From Lepisosteus oculatus (taxonomy: Eukaryota > Chordata > Actinopteri > Semionotiformes > Lepisosteidae): a stretch of 64,000 bases of DNA. The DNA lies in NCBI RefSeq assembly GCF_040954835.1, contig NC_090712.1, forward strand, positions 1,497,284 to 1,561,283, in the 5' to 3' direction. The notes beneath the pieces were generated by a model. That model was not told the DNA's origin. It ran no database searches and worked only from the letters and a program-made list of their open reading frames with translations. A program made the position numbers and the translations under genes. Below are positions 11,090 through 22,800 of this stretch, one piece after another (within the stretch, counting starts at the first letter, position 1; every line of letters begins with the position of its first letter).

Positions 11090-11960
11090 TGATATTCTTC
11101 CCAGGCCTCTTCCTCCTCTGCCTCTCTCAGAGCGGGTGGCTGGCTTAGCGCTGGGCGTTCATCCCCGTAGAAGTAGTTTCACCATCATTGCCAGTGCTAG
11201 GATTGGAGGGTAGCAGCCGGGATATCCCCAAAGGTGAGGCAGACCGGAGACAGCAGTGAAGAAATGTCTTCCTTTATATCCTGATTCTCGGTGTGCACAA
11301 CAGGAGTTCCACAAACACCAGTAATCTCAGGGAATAGGAGCAAGCACGAGCACATTTAATACACTTTCAGGTGGGTGTGGCTGGGTAATTAGTCCCCACT
11401 TCTACCTTTCTAATCGTAATTAGCTAATAAGTTGCACAGAGCAATCAATAATTATCATTTAGCCATCCCACCTACCCTACCAGATATACCACCCCATAAT
11501 ACTTCCCCTCTAGCCTTCTCTTCTTCATCACAGGAACTTATGACCAAATAAGGACGTTTCTATGGCACCCTCCCCGGCACTCATGGACAGTGACTTTGGT
11601 GTCCTCTGCTTGACCTCGAGTGGGTGGGACACCTCCTAGATGTTTTTAACAAAACCAGCCTCTACCAGCCCTTATCTATGTGCTGGGGTGCACTACCAAA
11701 TTCCCTCGGTCAAGTCTGAGATATGTCTTTCGTGACGATTTGAGTAACATCTTCCCAGACGATCTGGTGAGGAATGTGGGCTGTCAGCTTCATATATCTT
11801 ATAGAGTAATACATACATAAGAACATCATAGTTAGCAATAACAAGATAATCAAACAGATCAAACTGCTAATCAACAGTAATCAATCGGCAAATCAACGTC
11901 AGTGGTGATATCAATACCGACTATAAGTGCTATTAGATTAATTCAGTCCCTTCCCTCAAA
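11090..11960 (-). mobile_element. Endogenous retrovirus remnant: envelope C-terminus plus 3' LTR
   Basis: On the minus strand, about 11910-11740 encodes a strongly hydrophobic segment of about 18-20 residues followed by a short polar tail that ends at a stop. This is the layout of a retroviral envelope transmembrane anchor and cytoplasmic tail. Further on is a purine-rich tract AGGCTAGAGGGGAAG (about 11517-11503), as expected at the start of a 3' LTR. Then comes some 400 nt with a TATAAA (about 11279-11274) in promoter position. Upstream frames are interrupted by stops, and no gag, pol or full env is present. The right LTR border is a guess. This is an old, broken copy. Confidence 0.4.
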
Positions 11961-12522
11961 CTGAAAGCAGGCTCAATTCACTATTCACTATTAGTGAATT
12001 AAATGAATTCAAGTCAGGAATGGCCAACCATAGACTCTGAATACTGCAGGGTGCTGAATTTCACATTTTCAAACAACCTGTGGATGGAATAAAACACCTA
12101 GGAGGTCAAAACTGACTGGTTCCAGCCAGCAGGCCCACCTTTTTCCTTACATGAAAACGAGATAAATCTGCACTTGCCCGAAAGCTCAATATTTTCGATG
12201 AAAAGACTGGAATTGACATCAGAGAGAATGCAAGAAAAGTAAAGTAAAGCTGTGGTCTGATGGGCATCCACAGATACTACATTAGAATGGAGCCAGATCT
12301 GAAACCTTTCTAAGTATGCAAAGCTGAGTCACACACACTGCTTGGGGTGCGAGAGCCCCAGGGTGCACGTGGATAAATCCCACATCACTTGGGGGCACGC
12401 TCTGAGAGGGGAGAAGTCAAATATCAGGAGAGAAATGCGAACAGTGCATCTGAAAGAGATGTTCACCTGTATCTTCAAGTGAAGATATCACGGGAATGTT
12501 TTAGGCACTTACTTAAGGTACT

Positions 12523-12600
12523 AATGAGTGTAAATTCCTGTTCAAAGTGGATTTGACAGAATTCTGACATTCTGGCTTTCCAGCACAGAGGGTTACAGAG
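12523..12600 (+). repeat. Direct repeat, unit 1
   Basis: This unit shares AATGAGTGT, GTTCAAAGTGGATTTGACAG, TCTGACAT, TTCCAGCAC and AGGGTTACA, in order and at the same spacing, with 13414-13491. The units are about 890 bp apart in the same orientation. Confidence 0.6.
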
Positions 12601-13413
12601 GAAGCCGCTGGTATCCGAGAGAGATGAGTTTTGTGCAGTGCAGCGTGTGGAGTATCAGTATCCGACACGGTGTGCCGAGTGATGGTCCTCGCGCAGTAAG
12701 AGAGAAATGCCTTTCTTCAAGACTTGATCCAACGAGGTGTCTGCGTCTGGGGTTTTCTCACAAGCAGCGGAGTACCTGAACAGGCCGGGCTCTGGAATAC
12801 ACTCCCCTGCACTGAAGGAAAGCAGAAATCTCGAGAGACTTGTGTGTTGGAACTGAAATGAAAGTTTCAACGCTTCTGTGACCCGTGGAAAGACAAACTC
12901 CACACAGGCGAGTTAAAACCTCTCTTGCTCTGCGTGAAGATGTGCAATCACAATTACCTTGTACACAGATTTCTGCCGTAGGAAGAGCCAGCTACCAGAA
13001 ATGATGACAGAGAGGGAAATGCTAACGAGTATCATAAAACGGTTATTCTAGAGCAGAAGTCTACAGTCTGCATAACACACCAGGATACACTTGTGCAACT
13101 TCCTGTTTTCATAACAGCTGTAGATTTTTAGTGCCGTCATTGAAAGAATTGTGGGAGTACATCATTATTTAACACAATTATTTCATTGCAATGACACATT
13201 AATTACACAATTCACACATCGAGTGCTCGATTTCTGCAACTCTTTTTGCTGTGTGGAAACACTTTTCTCAGTAAGCTGCAATGTGTCCAAACCTCTGCAG
13301 TTCTTCTAGCTCACACCAGACCCTGGCAGCAGTTCACTCCTGCACTCAAATCTCTACTTTGGCTGTCTGTAAAGTCGCATCACAGGAGTGCTATTTAACA
13401 CTTAATAAAACTA

Positions 13414-13491
13414 CAAATGAGTGTCGCTTTTTGTTCAAAGTGGATTTGACAGTAGTCTGACATCCTCGCATTCCAGCACTCAGGGTTACAA
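13414..13491 (+). repeat. Direct repeat, unit 2
   Basis: Second copy of the 78-bp unit described at 12523-12600. Whether this is a local duplication or two copies of an unrecognised repeat cannot be told here. Confidence 0.6.
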
Positions 13492-16400
13492 CTAAACACA
13501 CGTCTCTGAACTCACTGTCCGTCAGTCACTGTACTAAAGTCACGGGCTAAATATCAGATTGTTGTTGGCCAGGCATTTTTCTGTTGCTGTTCCATTGTTA
13601 TGGATCTCCCATACAGTTTATCCTGTATGTGCTTTCATTTTTTTTTTACTCTTTATTATTTTTGTCGCTTTTTCTTCTTTATCACTATGTAAAGGCACTT
13701 TATAAATCACCAATTAACAGAACAGAACAGAAAACGCCCTGCCCCCACCTGTGGGAGGAGTTTAGGAGACATTTTCCAGTCCACTGTGGGACCAGGGAGG
13801 CCTACAGATGCCATTGCTGAGCTCACATGGCCAGAGGTCAAATATCTTAGATCTTAGCATCACTGATGCCTCTATTTCAGGCAGGGTCGCTGTCAATAAA
13901 ACCACACACCTGCCATGTGTGTGGCTCACTGCAGGCTTCTTTTGCAGTGTTTGTTGCTTTAGTGAATTCAAACGCACCTGCAAAGAGGAAAACATGTCTT
14001 GGTTACTGTGAGCAGTCCTACTTACAAAAACAAAAGAGAATTGCAGTACTTTTTAAACATGGCAAAATATCAGTAGGAATCAACTGTGCCCCATCGTCTA
14101 TGAAAGTTAAGAAAATAATTATGGGATTACATTTGGACCTACTGTATATAGAATTTTTTTCATTTACATTCTAACTCAACATTAATGCCTTTTGTGGTTT
14201 ATGTAGTTCAGATCTTCCTATAAATACCTGAGGGGGTGTGACTGCAATTAGCAATTATCTACGATATTGTGCAGATGATCCCAAATCGTAGCCAAACTCT
14301 CTCGCCTGTGTCTGTTTGGTTAATGTCGATCTGTAGCCGGTGCCTTTTCCCTGGCAGAGAATTATGCAAATCTGCCGGCGTTTCACCTGTCAGCACAGGG
14401 CTCTTTCCTGTCACTGCAGCGCTGTGAGGAAGAGTGGACGTGTCAAGGCGAATCCAGAAAGAACCACTTATCGGCGCAAAATGCGGGTGACGTCATGAGA
14501 AACTCCCAGACCCCATTCAAACCTTTTTGATTTTAGTTGTTTGTGTTGTTGTTGAAACCCAGGACAGAACTGGAGATGAATTTTCCAGGGCGAGGGGCCG
14601 GGTGCAAGAAAGGTGGCGTTTGCACCTTCCTCTCTAAGGTCAAGCCGGCGGTTGAAGCGTTCAATTTGCTCCAGACTGCCGGCTGCGCCGCCCGGCTCAC
14701 ATTTCCTCCGTCGGGAAGAGCTCCCGCCTCGACTGCAGGTGACGGTTACTGTCGACAGAGACGGAAGCCCCAGGAAGCTCTTTGTTGTTTTTTTTTCGAC
14801 AAGCCTAAATCAGCAGCCGCCCCCAGGAGCACAGCTCCTCCTCCTCCGCAGAGCTCAAATGTCACAGTTCCCACCACCACAAATACCCCCACCCTCGGGT
14901 GGCAGAGCCTGACTGTTAGTCTGAGAAAGACTTTCCTTTCTGCGACGTGATTCAACTCTTTCGGATGGGGAGGGGGGTTGCCTGTTTTCAAATGATTTTA
15001 GTAAAATTTCAAAAATCGTGGGCTGGCTCTCGCTATGACATGGAGAAAGAATTTTTTTAAAAAAAGCAGAAAATGTCAGAGGGGCCCCAGCCAGCATGCT
15101 TTTCTCAAAAGTGAAATCTGAACTCCTGGATGTTTTGGTCTTCTGTTCTCAAAGTTAGTGCCCCTTTATCCACCCCCAGCCAGCCTCTTGTAATTGTCTT
15201 GAGAGATGAGTGATGCCTCTATTACTGCTGTGCATGCTTAGCCTTAACACAAACCCTTTGCCTGACAATTAATCCTGGTCTTTCTTACTGAAGATCAGCA
15301 TATCAAATTGTGCTGACAGGTCAGATGAGCCTGAAATGTTGCCTGTCTGATGCTGAAGGGGAACTATCCTGAAACCCATTTGCATATATTGGGTCACTCT
15401 GTGAGTATCTGTGCCAGGCCCTGCAGAATACACAAGACCAGGCTACTGGACAGTGTTGTGTTTGTGCCTGCTCTGTTTTATTCTAGGTGTTGTGTTCCAC
15501 GCATCTAGCCGCAGAGCTACTTACCAGATGTCTTCGTATGCAACGTTTTCCAAACATCCAGCGATCGAGAGTTATGGTTGGAATTTCCACCTGAGAAGTA
15601 AAAATATTTATGTAATCTCAAGACAAAATGTAATGACTGCCAACTTAGCATGCTATTTGACCTGCTGAGCAGAATTCAGCTTTGTCTCTTCTCCAGATGG
15701 TGCACACTTACAGAGCTGCTGTTTCATAGCCTGGATCTCATTTAGCAGAGACAGAACCTCTGCAGCTCTTCAGTTTAGCCCTGAGTGTCACATGATGTGG
15801 GGGGTGATTATCTCTCCCCTGACAGATTAAAGTCTATCCAGTGCTTATCAAAAATGAGTTTCCATTCCTCTAGTTTCAATATTATTTCTTACAGATTGAT
15901 TACTCAGGATTGAATTTGTAGCACACTATAATTCCACTGATATACTGGCACACTTTTAATCTCTCAATATTTTCTTTCTGCTCGAAATACCAAACACGGG
16001 TTGCCCTAAGATCTGCAGACCACACTTTAAGCTACTGAAGTCAGGAGCAAGTGGGCAGCACTGGCTATTTAATAGATCACACTAAGACGTTCCGGGAGCG
16101 TTGTCACAAAAGATCCAGTTCCCCTCGAGTGATCCTGGTACACTCTGCGAAGGGATTGCAAGTCCTCACTTGGTGTAGAATGAAAAAGAAAAATGAAGAG
16201 CAAACCTATGGACAGGAAGACACTGTAAGGAAACAGAGGGGCAGTTTAATACATGATGCTTTAAAAGAGTCTGAGACTCCTGCCCAAATTGAGGCCTTTC
16301 GCATGATATTATTATGGATTTCTTTTTAAGATAACAGCTAGCAAAGATAGTGCCTGTACGATGGTTAGTACACTTACGGGTAATATTTAATCAAGGCCAC

Positions 16401-17134
16401 TCATGCCTCAACTCTGCCTACAGTCGCTCAAATTCTGTTGGAGCTAAAGGCCAGGACTCCTGCCATGGGAGAGTTCGGCATTACCCAGCCCTCAGGGGTG
16501 CAGCATCATTGTACTGGTGAGCCCAGCTACTCAATGGAGGCCTCACCCGATGTGACAAATTCTCCAGACTTCCAGTATGGAGAATGAACCAGGCTGCACC
16601 ACTGTCACCGATTTCCCATTGAAATTGTTTCTTCCAGACGATGAAAGATGGGAAATAACCATTGTCTGCAGGAGCCAGGATGTAGTGATGTAACTGTGCT
16701 GTGCAACCCCTTTTCAAGCACTTTTGCAGAGAGGAGCACATTTTGAAGCAACGCAGAGAAATCCTTGTGAAAAGTCCACACAATCATAAATCCACCCTTC
16801 TCCCTAATTCATCTGATACACAAGGTTTCTCTACGAAATGCATCAGGATTATAAAACCATCATCCCCTTTGTAGTCTTAGTTCTTCACTTTCATCTGTAG
16901 TGCAGTTGCACTAGTCTCTCATTAAGCTAAAATCCCAGAGTGAATCAAGATAACTCATATAAAACCCAGCTTTGTACACATTGTGTTCACATCCAATAAA
17001 CAGGGTATAAAAAAGAGCCACATATCAGCGTCTTGTAATTGGCCCCATTTTGAGTGAATGGGCAAAAAGACAAAACCACTACCACCGAAAACTGCCACAT
17101 ACAGTCAATGAACACAAGGAGAGAAAGAGGCAGC
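13492..17134. other. Intergenic stretch downstream of tnfaip3
   Basis: No gene recognised. A moderately GC-rich block at 14320-14950 holds an E2F-type GGCGCAAAA (14473-14481) and a full cAMP-response element TGACGTCA (14488-14495). Open frames at 14537-14950 and 15411-15668 have no recognisable domain and are probably chance. Confidence 0.45.
14473..14495. promoter_or_regulatory. E2F-like and CRE motifs in a GC-rich block
   Basis: GGCGCAAAA is the complement of TTTTGCGCC, an E2F consensus. Seven bases on is the palindromic CRE TGACGTCA. The following 450 bp are CpG-richer than the surroundings. It could be a promoter of an unannotated transcript or an enhancer downstream of tnfaip3. Confidence 0.3.
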
Positions 17135-19619
17135 ACGTATTCAAAATAATTTATTTCTTGACGATGTGCATAAATAAATTGTATTCATAATCTAAGTAAT
17201 CTCTATTTTCCCAATGAATAAATACATGAAGGACAACAAAATAATAGCTTCAATGTTTCCTAACATAGCTCCTAACAGAGCTTGACAGAAAGGTTTAGCA
17301 AAATGTCATCAAACTTCATCCTTCTCTAGGATTTGCCAAAAGCACAGAAAGTACCATATTTGTCGGAATATGAACAGTTTGCTTCCTAAGCAACATCAGT
17401 TTTAAATATTTACATTGGGTTTTTTTTACAGAACAGCTTATTGAAGTATTGTGCAATTCTGCTTCATTGAATCCAGATCCAGGCAGATCTTTTTGAAAAG
17501 AAAAACCTTCCCTTTTTAGAGAGAGCTTACAAAGATCAAGATGGTCAGAAAGACCAAGAAGGTTTTTTTTTTCCCCCCACTATTTCCACGACTTGTTGCA
17601 AATTCCACACTGGTTTCAGAAGAAATCCCTTTGGTCCCTGTTGAACTGCAGGTCTAGATCAGAACAGATTTCAAGGGGAAAGACAAGGCCTAACCAAATA
17701 GGCCGTGATGCTAATAATGGTCAAAATGGCTTATTGTTTTTATGGTGAAAGCATATCAACATGATATTGCACAAAATTCACAGTTGCAAAATGCCCACAA
17801 AAACCAACCCATCAGAAAAACAAGGGTGTTGGCGCAACTTGAAGTCAAACAGGAACCGGCTCTGACTGTGAAAAGCAACTAGCCCAGAGCAGCGCAAAGG
17901 CAGGTTGTACACAAGGTGAGGAATCCCTGCCTGAGGCCTGCAGAACTTCAGAGCAGGAAAACAGCTTCTGCGTGTTTGATCTGCGGATGTCGAGCTTCCT
18001 GTGAGGTGTCCGTGTATGACTGGCAGTTTTCCAGGCCCAAAAGCCGTTCTGAGGGTTTATAATTGCTGGGTAAAATGTTTTATACACAAACTCTGCCACA
18101 GCCATGATTATTGGCACCCACTGTCTTCAACATTATCCTAATGTTCAAATAAAATAAACTATAATTTTTTGAATATAACGTGTTACTGTTAGAACCACAC
18201 TTAACTTGACAAGCAGTCCCTTCTAAATTCCCTTTACTTGGGCGAAGAACTCTGCTGCAGCAAGTGATGGGTTGGATTTCTAGTGAATCTAAACCTTGGT
18301 TCTCTTTACCCGTACTCACAATCAAGGTTTATAATTCTCAGGAGAACAATAACACATTTATCATGAGTAAAACAAGTGGGAGATGATGGGAGTTTTGTAA
18401 ACTAAAAATTTTCAATCGGGACATCCAGCTCCTGACTGGAAATCATCAGTGAATAATGAGGACTGCCTTTTAATTTGGGGCATAATACTATTAATCATTC
18501 CACCATCCTTTGGACAAGCTGCTTTACTAAAACTGCAGAGAAACTATAGTGATGAGTCACAGACACTTGTCAGGTCTGTATTGTCAGTTATCACCATGTG
18601 TCTGCAATTACTTATTATTTTCACTACACCAGGGCTACTGGCTACTTGACACACAGGTTTTCCACTCTACAACAGGGCAGCACATTGACTGATCCTGTAA
18701 ACTATCATTTAAAGCAATGATAAGCACAATCACCAACAGAGGACTGGAGGAAATGCAGGGTTAAGTAACTCTGCACTACAGGGTCAGTGAAAGACTCCAG
18801 CATGCTTCCAGAGGTTTGTGACTGACTGGCTTCTTGCAGAATTAATTAGGGCAGCTCTCAGACTTTATGCAACTCGTGGACTTTATGCCAATTCTAGCAG
18901 GTCAAACCGATTCAGATATGACCAAGTGAACACTTCTTTCAGGCCTCCAAAGTCACTTTGTGAAATGACATAAAAATACAAGTTTTTAATCATTATTGTG
19001 CTGTCAAACAGCCCATCGAGAGATTTAAGCACACATCTACGGGGGTGAAGGTTAGGGTTAAATGCAAACCTTACCTATGAAAATTGATCCAGTATTGCAA
19101 AAAAAAAATGGTTTGAATATTTTAGTGTATATTTAGCACCTTCTTCCGACAAAACCGATCCAGACTTATGCTTTATCAGACACATTCTTGCTATCGTGGA
19201 GCTAACATTCCCAAGTAGCAGGATAACAAGTAGCAGCTTGTGTTTGATAAGTGACTCGGCACAGAGCTTAGCCTTACCCAGGTTAACTTCCCAGCTGACC
19301 GCTGTTAGATATACCCAGAAAGCAGAGTCTGCATTTTCACTTGCAGTGACGAATGTTAAACAGCTTTAGAGTGTGAATGTTACACAGGGATTAATCCCAA
19401 TAGTATTGCCTAATGAAACACCGTCAACACAGGTGAACATTATCACAAAGGACGAAACGTCAAGTGTCTGCTGTGCTTCGGCAAGCTCAGTCATTTCTAC
19501 ACCACGAGCTGCGTCGAGCCGTCAGGCTGCTCTTGAGAGACAGAGGTGTTTGCCTCCTGATCACGTGAATGTTAAAGATAACAAGATAATAAGGCTCGGG
19601 AGTCCAAGGTGCCTTCACT
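17135..19619 (-). other. tnfaip3: tnfaip3 3' UTR with AU-rich elements and polyA signal
   Basis: The 3' UTR runs from the stop codon (19622-19620) to a likely cleavage site near 17135. On the minus strand AATAAA lies at 17155-17150, followed by a TG- and pyrimidine-rich tract (CTCTTTCTCTCCTTGTGTTC, 17129-17110), the standard 3' end arrangement. Just before it are AUUUA pentamers in overlapping form (AATTTATTTAT, complement of 17170-17180) and TGTATTTATTC (17226-17216), which suit a rapidly degraded immune-response mRNA. The extent is inferred, not measured; an earlier site cannot be excluded. Confidence 0.65.
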
Positions 19620-19874
19620 TTAACCCCTGTAGATCTGCTTAAAGTGGTCACACTCGTTGCAGTAGCCTTGCTTCTCCTGATTGGCGTAGTGGTCACAACC
19701 TTGGGTCCTGCATCGCTGTTTAGGCATCTCCTCAGCTGCCTGTCCCCTGCGGTGGCCCCTCACATCCCTGGAGTGGCACTCCGGACACATCTGCCCCCTG
19801 ACTGACGTGACGTTGTTGCAGCTGCTGCGGCTGCATTTCACAGGGCTGTGCTGCTCCCTCTGCTGTGTTGCTCT
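19620..19874 (-). CDS. tnfaip3: tnfaip3 exon 9 (zinc fingers 6-7 and stop)
   Basis: Encodes residues 687-770 with finger 6 (700-719) and finger 7 (741-761, [20 protein letters not shown] then C), which in mammals binds linear ubiquitin. It ends FKQIYRG and TAA. The acceptor ATATCCAG before 19874 follows a pyrimidine-rich tract; another in-frame AG a few codons later is possible but lacks a better tract. Confidence 0.9.
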   Translation of the reverse strand, partial: RATQQREQHSPVKCSRSSCNNVTSVRGQMCPECHSRDVRGHRRGQAAEEMPKQRCRTQGCDHYANQEKQGYCNECDHFKQIYRG

Positions 19875-22800
19875 CTGGATATTTCCGCACATAAGGAGAG
19901 GAATAAAACAACTGTCAATAAACGTCTCCATTTCTTTCCTTTCTTTTGCACATTTTCAGATATCCCTACATTAGATGGTTTAGTTCTTTGTAAAGGGTGA
20001 GTTACTATTTGGAGTCTGGGACCAAAGGCTCACTAAGTGAAGGCATTTGAAAAAAAATCAACGCAAGGTGGATTATACTTAAACACGTTACGGGGAAACC
20101 AGTTTCCAACACGTCCTGTTGAAGTGCCGGGACAGTCCCTTAACACACAGTTAGCTTTTTTTGAAAAAAAATAAAAAAAACCTCAAGAAACATCAAATGC
20201 TCACATCTGGTCAAACTCCAGATAAATCATTTCCCTTCCCCTGTTAAGGTTTCTTTAACGATAACACCTCAAACATTCAAGATCAGGTGAAGGAGAGGAA
20301 CAGTGAGCCCTAGCGTGTGGGAGCCTTGGCACACGCCAGGCTCCTGTCCACACACAGAGGCCCGGCGGACTCGGCTGGCGGCGGCGGCAGGGTGGCGTGA
20401 CCCGGCGCGGAAGACAGGGGCTCTCACCATGATCAGAGCCGGGCTGGGCTGTCTGGCTTCTCTCAGCCTCTCGTTCTGCTCCTTCACAAAGCACTTCTGG
20501 CAGTAGCCCTCGAACATGGAGCTGCCCACGTGGCTGCAGCTGTGGCCCAGGCACCGGGAGGAGTTCTGGAAGACCGGGGCTTCCGAACGGGCCTGGCCCG
20601 GAGACGGAGACCTTCTCTGGAGGGCCACGAGAGGCTCCTCTCCTGCAAAGGCAGACAGCTCTTTAAGACTCGCACCCTCATCGCAACACCGGTATCCCCC
20701 CAGACTCTGGCTAGCCCAGCTGATGTTCTTTTCAATGAGTGGATTCGTGGTGCTAACTAACTGTGTCTCCTGTGCTCCAAACTCGTGGAGTTCTAGACTG
20801 ATGCACCAGAAACTTTCCATATCAAGGAAAGTAGTTTTTTTTTGGGGGGGTTCCTTCTTACGGAAGCTGAACACAGCTTTCCCCTGACAAGACCTGCATA
20901 TGCTGGCGGAACAAAGGCTCCGTAGCGGGCGAGATTCACTTCCTGTCGCTAAAATGGCCAAGCCATGTCAGCATTACAGTGACCGTTACCACAGGTGTGA
21001 AAGAGGCCTTACGTTATAGTCCAGAGGCCAAAGACTTTAATAACTCTTCAGAGGCAGTTTACTATAATTCTGGCCCACAGTGTCTACTTTGATCAGTCAA
21101 GACTTTAACAGGAGCCTCTGAGATCTACCACTTATGCAACTGCGAAAGGGCATGAAAGACATTTTTAAGCCTCTCCTAAGTTCACTCACTGCAGTTGGTC
21201 TCGTACTCCAGGAAACACAGGGTGCAGAATCCCAGTTTCTCTTCTGTTCCAAAGTACTGGCAGCCCCGCTTCTTGCACGGCTGTGCCGCTGGGCCGGGGG
21301 CCGGAGGGCCAGCTTCCTCGGCGCTGGACACTGCGCCAGAAAGCTGGGGCCACGCCCACCCGGCTTGCGCCGCGTCTAGCCTGGACACCTGGTGGCGCGG
21401 CAGAGCCACCCCCTGGCTCCCAGTCCTTTGCGCGCAGGAGGGGCACAGCCCGTTAAACCCCCAGAAGGCCTCCTGCTGGCAGAGGCTGCACCGCGCGCCC
21501 TGCGGCGGGAGGTCGCGAGGGGCTGCGGGGGCGCCCCGGCCGGCCTGCCTGGCGCCGAAGCAGCGCTCGCAGAGTCCGTTCAGCTCCACGCTCAGGGTGA
21601 ACAGGCAGCCCGGCGTCTTGCACTTCATGGCGTGGGTTTCGCTGTAGAGGCTGAGGCTGGGGGCTGTGGGCGGGGCGGCGCGGGGGCTGGGGAGAGCGGC
21701 GCCGCCCGGCGACCCGGCCCGGCCCCTGCTCTCGGGCTCCGACCCCGCCAGCGGGCTCTGGCTCCTGGGCCGGACCTCCGGCCTCCCGCCCGCCCGCTGC
21801 TTCTCGAAGCACTCGTGGCAGAAGGGCTGGGTGTTGACGGAGGCGTAGAAGGCGCACCTGTTGGTGGCGCACTTGGCCTCGATGAGGGACAGCTGGGATA
21901 CGGAGAAGTCTGGGGCGGCCCTGGGCCGGGGCTGCCGGGCGGGCTCCGAGTTCTCCCGCCAGCGCTTGTACTCGTGGTTCACAAGCTGCAGGTAGTCCTC
22001 CATCAGGTCCATGTCCTCCGGCAGGTTACCTTCGTCCAGCCTGCGGACACCAACCAGAAACGGGCTGTGAGCTGAGCACCCTGGGAGGTCAGATATGGCG
22101 ACACTCTGCACCTCGTGCTGCAATACAGCGCATCAGATGCTTTCCACAGCCCCAGGAATGCAACACAAGAGGGTGGTTTTATGGTTTTTTTTTGTCTCCT
22201 TTCAGCTTACAGTAAAGTTACAACGGTCAGAAAGTCAAACATAGCACACGACTGACGACTGACAAGTACTTTGCCTCTGATTTCCTCTCGGGGACAAAGT
22301 TGCAATTTCTCTAGAAGTTATGAAACAATATCAAGGAACAGCTGGTGTTGATCACTAAGTTAAACTTCTATATTTTTTTCTGGACTTTTATTAAGACGTC
22401 AGTCTGTTAGGTTTTGCGCATAATGCCATTTGTTTCCTAAAGGAAATACATAACATGATCTAAACAATGGTGAAGCTGTAGCCTCACTGGAAACATCTCT
22501 GCATGGAGAAGCTTCACTCACCTTGCTGCATTGATAATGTGCGTGGTATCATAGCCAAAGCCTTGCACGGGTATTTCGATGAGTGTCAAGTAATCCTTGA
22601 TCAATTTATCCTTTTCCTCTTTCTCAGAATTGATGAGGAAATGCACTCTGAGGTCCTCAAAGACACCCCGTCCCGGATACGCTAATGGAACGGCTCGAAT
22701 TTCTGCAAAGACACGCATGTTCAATGAGTTAATGGGGAGGTGGCTCAAGGGGAGGTGTGCACGCTGACTTCGCTGGACTGCTCTTCGTCTTAGCACACCG

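Noticed and set aside
14537..14950. 137-codon plus-strand frame in a GC-rich block
   Set aside because: Low-complexity Pro/Thr/Ala composition and another long frame on the same DNA; compositional artefact.
15411..15668. 85-codon frame with an apparent signal or membrane segment
   Set aside because: A hydrophobic run alone is weak; no acceptor/donor logic or homologue was recognised.
21392..22075. 227-codon plus-strand frame
   Set aside because: It is the antisense shadow of GC-rich tnfaip3 exon 7; its Ala/Gly/Pro/Arg content follows from the coding strand.
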